Shown here: positions 59,834 through 64,000 of the stretch, piece by piece | Numbering within the stretch: position 1 is the first letter of the stretch | Layout of the letters: each line of letters starts with the position of its first letter | NCBI GenBank assembly: GCA_029532625.1 | Contig: JARFXM010000004.1 | Coordinates: 2,046,001-2,110,000, forward strand | DNA: 64,000 nucleotides | Direction of reading: 5' to 3' | Source of the DNA: Lomentospora prolificans | Lineage: Eukaryota > Ascomycota > Sordariomycetes > Microascales > Microascaceae | Made by a program: the position numbers and the translations under genes | The notes under the pieces: generated by a model | What the model saw: the letters and a program-made list of their open reading frames with translations, nothing else | What the model was told of the DNA's origin: nothing | The model's database searches: none

Positions 59834-62800
59834 ATGTTCAAACTAGTAACGCGGTCCAAATCTCTGAGGAATATGCGGGCGATGGCGGGCGGGGCCAGCA
59901 GCAGCAATAGCAACAGCAATAGCAACAGCAGCAATGGTGGTGCTGGCCCTGGGTATGGTGCAGGTGCTGTCGCTGACACGAGCCGGGATAATGCTGCGAA
60001 GCACGGCCCCGAGTCGCCCACCCTCGGACAGAAAGAGCCAGGTCCTGTATCAGATTCGCCCCAGACACCCACGAAACCGAGAAACGGCTCTTCTCATATT
60101 ACCACCACTCCTCCCTCCTCGTTCTCTCCCCAGCCTGCTGCCACCTCTTACTCGCCTTCCGCAACCGACGACAGCTCGAATGCGTACGTTCGTCGTCCCT
60201 TGCCTCAACCGCCCTCTCGCTCGTCCGGTAATAAGGAAGGAAGCCGAAAGCAAGCGTTTGCTGCTGCACCCGTTGCTCCTGTAGCCGTCTCCGTCGAACG
60301 ACCTAGCACCAGTACAGGGCTCGGCACAGGCTCGTCCAACATGAACAAGCTTGACGGAAATTCTACTGACAAGCGGTCGAACTTGGCCGGCAAACGGGTG
60401 TCGAGGGATGATTTGTATATAAACACACAGTCCTCCACCAAGTCTTTCAGATCATATCACATCCCTATTCGAGGGAAGCTGCCGTCACCTTCCGGGAGTC
60501 CCAGGTCGAGATCCCCCGATGCTACTATCCCGGTGAGGACGCAGACGCCTGATTCCATGAACGAACTGAACCCCTCCGCGCCGATTGGCATGGCGCTTGG
60601 TAGCCCGGGCGTTACCCCTTCGACCGCTGTCTCCTCTTCCACTCAGGCCCACTGGCAACCGCAGTTCGCCGGCACTAGCGGAACTCCGACTAGTAGTGCG
60701 GCAGCGCCCTGGGATGAGCCTCCGGAAGTTACCCAGTCGAAGAAGTCGGGTAAGTGGAGGCTGTTCGGCCGCCGTGGAACCAAGAAGGAAAGAGGGGACA
60801 AGTCAGCAACCGCCACCTCCGATTTCGTCGAGTCTCCAATGGTAGAATCCCGACCCAAGACTTCCAGCGGGGACAAGAAAGCCGCCGACTTTGGTAGGAG
60901 TAACACCACGGCTTCGAAGAAGCCCCTCAACATAAAGCCCATCATGATTCGGTCCCAAACCGAACCCATGGTGGAGACCCCCACAAGCGCCATACCTAAG
61001 GAGCCAAAGACGCCCAAGGTTCCCAAAACGCCGCTGCTCTCGCGCAAGGCATCCTCTAAATCTATACGCGAGGGCATCAAGAAAGCGGACATTTCTGCCC
61101 CCATGCCTATTCTCGCGCCGCCCGTACCTCCTATCCCGAGTGATAAGGGCTTCCTCGACGTGGAAATCCCCGATGTGAGGATGGAGCGATATAGCGTAAT
61201 GTTCGGCGGCATCCTGCACCCAGATAGGCCTCAACAACCTTCCCGAAATAGTATCTTTGCGCGACGTCAAGCTACGCTCAAGAGGCTACAGATCATCCAA
61301 GATGCTATCATCATGGAAGAGGACGCACGCGCTAGGGGTGAACCCGTGCCTGCGGCCCTTGCTGCGCTCGCGAGGTCCACCTCCAAGGTGACGCTAGCGC
61401 CATCTAGCAAGTCTACTAGGCAACCTACTGAAAAGCCGGCTACTGGCATGTCTACCAGCAATGGCCCCCTAATGGCCACCCCGGCTGCCCCTTCTACGAC
61501 AACTTCTACGGCTCCTTCGTACCAAACCCACAGCAACTCACCTTCCTTCTCCCTCTTCCCTACTCCGCCTACTTCTAATAACAGAACCTTGGCCCCAATC
61601 ACTAAGCCGTCTCCTCTTTCGCGCTCCAATACCTCCCCCGCAGTCCTCCCCTCTCCCTCAAAGGCTAGATTTGAGCTCATGGACCCTCCCGGTCCGCGAC
61701 CTAACCCTCCGCCGCCTGTGGTACACGAAGATAAGAGGACGGATACGGCCGAGGGGCGATCTCGTTCACAAATGTCCCAGATGTCGCAGGACATTCCCAT
61801 TCTCCTTGACGGCGAAGTTCCTCGGGGACGGGAAGCCCTTCCCAACCCACTGAGCTCTCAGCCTGTCACTATGCAGGCCGTCTCTCAGATTCCTAGGAAG
61901 GCACCTGCGGCTGCTACCACGCAAGCGGACGAGCAACAGGACACTCGGGATAGGTCCACGAGCCGCACTCGGGCTGCTCAGCGCCTGGAGCAGGGCCGCC
62001 AAGCTCGCGAGCACTCTCGGGGCCGCGAACCCACGCAAACCAGGGAACGATCTCAGACGCGGGAGCGATCCCAGACGCGCCAAGTACTCCAGCCTACCCA
62101 AGCGAGCGCTGAGGTCATCTCCATGGAGAAAATTGCCCCATTGAATATTTCAAAGGTACCCCGTCTCACAGCGCAGACCGCACCAGGCCAGCAACAGGTC
62201 ACACAGCAGCAAGTCCAGGAGCAGGGACAGGTCGCCTCCGCTAGGGCGCGAGCCAGGTCACAGTCGCGCACTCGCCTCCCACAGCCGATCCAGACCAGCC
62301 AGGCCCAGATGCCGTCTGCTACCGCGTTCAGGCCCGACCAATCAGCGCTTATTTTGGACTCGCCCACCGAGAATGTCAGCTTGGATGCCCCGCCCCCGCC
62401 GGCAGCTGCGCAGCCTAGAGCCATGCCTAGCGAGCCGGCGTGGCAGATAGTCTCACCACCTTCCACCGGTATCCCTTCCAGCGCCAGCAGTAGCACTAGC
62501 ATGTCGCGCATGCGGTCAGCGTCGTCGGCGTCGAGCACCTACACGCACATGACAAAGCCGTCGATCGACGAGCCCGACGTGTCGCTCAAGAGTGCGGTGG
62601 AGATCTCGATCGCGCGGCAGATTAGCATCTCGAGGCAGCAGCAGAACCTGCTCCAGCAACCCGGCAGAACTAGACCGTGGATGCGGGCTGATGTGACCCC
62701 CGTCGGTGTCGGCTCCGCCGCGCGCAAGGTGCCCGTGTCGGTAGTGCGCGGTAATGCCAACGAGAGGCTGGCGCAGACCAAGACGGCGACGCCGATGTAT

Positions 62801-62863
62801 ATCCAGGCCGGACAGGTCGTGGATCAGCGCAAGAGTGAGAGGGTTATTGTTGAGGGGGTGTAA
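59834..62863 (+). CDS. Large low-complexity protein of unknown function
   Basis: A single exon of 1009 residues, the first ATG after a C/T-rich leader. Nearly the whole protein is Ser/Pro/Thr/Ala-rich and predicted disordered. It opens with a basic stretch (KLVTRSKSLRNMRAM) and a Ser/Asn run. A better-conserved-looking island lies at about residues 430-500: a DVEIPDVRMERYSVMFGGIL segment, then RRQATLKRLQIIQDAI. Further features are a Ser/Arg-type region (about 700-745, RERSQT repeats) and Gln-rich patches. Sets of KTPK/PKTP motifs suggest phosphorylation. Ordered enzymatic domains are absent. I do not recognise it; a scaffold or cell-periphery regulator is possible but unsupported. Confidence 0.75.
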   Translation: MFKLVTRSKSLRNMRAMAGGASSSNSNSNSNSSNGGAGPGYGAGAVADTSRDNAAKHGPESPTLGQKEPGPVSDSPQTPTKPRNGSSHITTTPPSSFSPQPAATSYSPSATDDSSNAYVRRPLPQPPSRSSGNKEGSRKQAFAAAPVAPVAVSVERPSTSTGLGTGSSNMNKLDGNSTDKRSNLAGKRVSRDDLYINTQSSTKSFRSYHIPIRGKLPSPSGSPRSRSPDATIPVRTQTPDSMNELNPSAPIGMALGSPGVTPSTAVSSSTQAHWQPQFAGTSGTPTSSAAAPWDEPPEVTQSKKSGKWRLFGRRGTKKERGDKSATATSDFVESPMVESRPKTSSGDKKAADFGRSNTTASKKPLNIKPIMIRSQTEPMVETPTSAIPKEPKTPKVPKTPLLSRKASSKSIREGIKKADISAPMPILAPPVPPIPSDKGFLDVEIPDVRMERYSVMFGGILHPDRPQQPSRNSIFARRQATLKRLQIIQDAIIMEEDARARGEPVPAALAALARSTSKVTLAPSSKSTRQPTEKPATGMSTSNGPLMATPAAPSTTTSTAPSYQTHSNSPSFSLFPTPPTSNNRTLAPITKPSPLSRSNTSPAVLPSPSKARFELMDPPGPRPNPPPPVVHEDKRTDTAEGRSRSQMSQMSQDIPILLDGEVPRGREALPNPLSSQPVTMQAVSQIPRKAPAAATTQADEQQDTRDRSTSRTRAAQRLEQGRQAREHSRGREPTQTRERSQTRERSQTRQVLQPTQASAEVISMEKIAPLNISKVPRLTAQTAPGQQQVTQQQVQEQGQVASARARARSQSRTRLPQPIQTSQAQMPSATAFRPDQSALILDSPTENVSLDAPPPPAAAQPRAMPSEPAWQIVSPPSTGIPSSASSSTSMSRMRSASSASSTYTHMTKPSIDEPDVSLKSAVEISIARQISISRQQQNLLQQPGRTRPWMRADVTPVGVGSAARKVPVSVVRGNANERLAQTKTATPMYIQAGQVVDQRKSERVIVEGV
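59896..59935 (+). repeat. AGC/AAY codon microsatellite encoding a Ser/Asn run
   Basis: Alternating AGC, AAT and AAC codons inside the 1009-residue frame give a Ser-Asn repeat of about 13 residues near the N-terminus; repeat length is likely to vary between strains. Confidence 0.85.
62039..62074 (+). repeat. 18-bp tandem repeat, two copies, encoding TRERSQ
   Basis: Two consecutive 18-nt units differing only at synonymous third positions and an Arg codon family change encode the same six residues, with a partial third unit after 62074. Confidence 0.8.
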
Positions 62864-63700
62864 GATGAGCTTTTGCACACTTTCTTTCCTTATGTGTCTG
62901 TTTTCAATTCTGGTGTACATTTGGACGCAGCGTGACGGGCGTGGACCCATGATCCGTGGCCTCCTCTCACACGAGTTTCGCATATGATGGTCTTGAGGAC
63001 CATTTTTTTCCCTCGTCGTTCTGGGTATTGAGAATATGGAACCTCGATTTCCAGGACGATATGAGAACATTATTCTTTCCTGTGTTCGACGACATGTTTT
63101 GGGGCGCTTTAGGGTATCATGATGAAGATTTAAAAAGGTTCCATGGATTGTAATAGGTTCTATACCCCATCATTTTTCTAGACACAATGCTGGAAAATAA
63201 ATCATTTGCTATGAGATGATCGAAACGGAGATTCAAAAGTAAGATCGATAGCTGCTGTTGCCTCCGTTGTGTTGTTTGGGGAGGAGAGGGGCGAGCGGTC
63301 AGCATTGAACGTTCAACAGTATGGATCGTATCACCAATGCCGGCTGACTGATTGAGGGCCAGCTGGCTCCTTTCTACTATTCCGTAAGCAGTGAATATTT
63401 GAAGCTAGGGATTGATCATGCATGAACCAGTAATTATGACACATTCGCCGAACTGGAAACCCCCCCCCCACACCAGGGCCAGCAGTATACTTCGTACAAG
63501 CCACTGTAGGCCAGCGTGAGGCACTGGATTATTATAAACAGTACCGGAACCACAGCCAGCTGAGTCTGGCCGTGAGCGGAGCGGCAGCCCTTTGTTTTTG
63601 CTGCTCCCCACCTATTGATACCCGTTTTTGAGCGGAAAGTCTGTGGCATTCCGACCCTTATACCTTGCATTTCAGGTTTTCGAATCATCCAAAGAGAATA
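62864..63700. other. Intergenic before the last gene
   Basis: No gene visible. It contains a 10-base C run at 63460-63469. The right part is the promoter of the gene starting at 63701. Confidence 0.4.
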
Positions 63701-64000
63701 ATGGCACCGGCGACACAAATATCAGAGGCTGAAGCCCAGTGGAGGGAGAGGTACTCTGCTATGAAAGTGGCCCTCGCAAAACTAAACCTCCCAGCGCCGG
63801 AAACACCAGTTCAGGACCCTGATAACAGCGACGTTGATGGGGTTTCTTCAAACGAGCAGGGCCAAGACGTATGGGATTTCATTTCCGAGGACGAAGATGA
63901 TCTCGGATTCTACAGCAGCGACGAGCTCGACGGAGATATCGACGAGAGCGAGAGGTCAACGTCAGTGCCCTATGGGCCTGAGTGGCTTTCTGCCAAATGC
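63701..64000 (+). CDS. Probable Ski2-like RNA helicase of the SLH1/ASCC3 type, N-terminus only
   Basis: The ATG at 63701 opens a frame of exactly 100 codons that runs off the window. The visible part is an N-terminal extension: QWRERYSAMKVALAKLNL (helix), a long acidic stretch (DVWDFISEDEDDLGF, then DELDGDIDESE) and YGPEWLSAKC. That pattern resembles, from memory, the start of fungal Slh1, the helicase of the ribosome-quality-control trigger complex that splits collided ribosomes. No helicase motif is inside the window, so the assignment rests on the N-terminus alone and could be wrong. No intron is apparent. Confidence 0.5.
   Translation, partial: MAPATQISEAEAQWRERYSAMKVALAKLNLPAPETPVQDPDNSDVDGVSSNEQGQDVWDFISEDEDDLGFYSSDELDGDIDESERSTSVPYGPEWLSAKC

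Noticed and set aside
1..64000. tRNA, 5S rRNA, CRISPR arrays and transposons
   Set aside because: I looked for B-box-like GGTTCGA motifs with pairing arms, known fungal 5S starts, regular spaced repeats and transposase or reverse-transcriptase motifs; candidates near 5127, 40706 and 57757 do not fold as T arms, and nothing else qualified.

Overview
The window is nuclear DNA of a filamentous ascomycete, most likely a Sordariomycete. It is eukaryotic: genes carry short introns (mostly 50-165 bp, GT-AG, branch sites of the CTRAC type). The gene set is fungal: ergosterol synthesis (ERG1, ERG25), the DASH kinetochore subunit DAD4, Arp5 and Ies6 of INO80, a kapC-type bZIP factor, NCA2 and a Sec4-type Rab. 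There are no operons, CRISPR arrays, rRNA genes, recognisable tRNA genes or intact transposons. Exon joins were read by eye from splice signals, reading frame and family resemblance; no search or transcript data were available.

Layout. 1-11 kb: the 3' part of an NAD-dependent epimerase gene, tubulin cofactor D (minus) and a five-exon ABCC transporter (plus). 11.7-18.5 kb: a probable mitochondrial helical-repeat protein, ERG1 (plus) and ALG5 (minus, convergent). 18.5-23.9 kb: a gene-poor stretch with one small broken reading frame. 24-33 kb: PSY2 (PP4 regulatory subunit 3), an AFG2/DRG1-type AAA ATPase and NCA2. 34.7-43.8 kb: a Sec4/SAS1 Rab GTPase, an unknown probable mitochondrial protein, ERG25, pterin-4a-carbinolamine dehydratase and a kapC-like bZIP factor. 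44.7-53.5 kb: a dense block of ARP5, DAD4, IES6, GOT1 and profilin. 53.5-59.8 kb: a second gene-poor stretch. 59.8-64 kb: a 1009-residue low-complexity protein and the start of a probable SLH1-type helicase.

Several small conserved genes (DAD4, GOT1, profilin, carbinolamine dehydratase) are split into tiny exons and show up only when spliced by hand. The clearest functional grouping is ARP5 and IES6, whose products form one INO80 module and whose genes lie under 2 kb apart with only DAD4 between them. ERG1 and ERG25 act in the same sterol pathway but are 22 kb apart. I found no convincing novel multi-gene system. The observations most worth checking are the ARP5-DAD4-IES6 block, the DAD4 gene with a start-codon-only first exon, the kapC leader that can be read as uORF or coding exon, and the interrupted frame at 20.1-20.5 kb.
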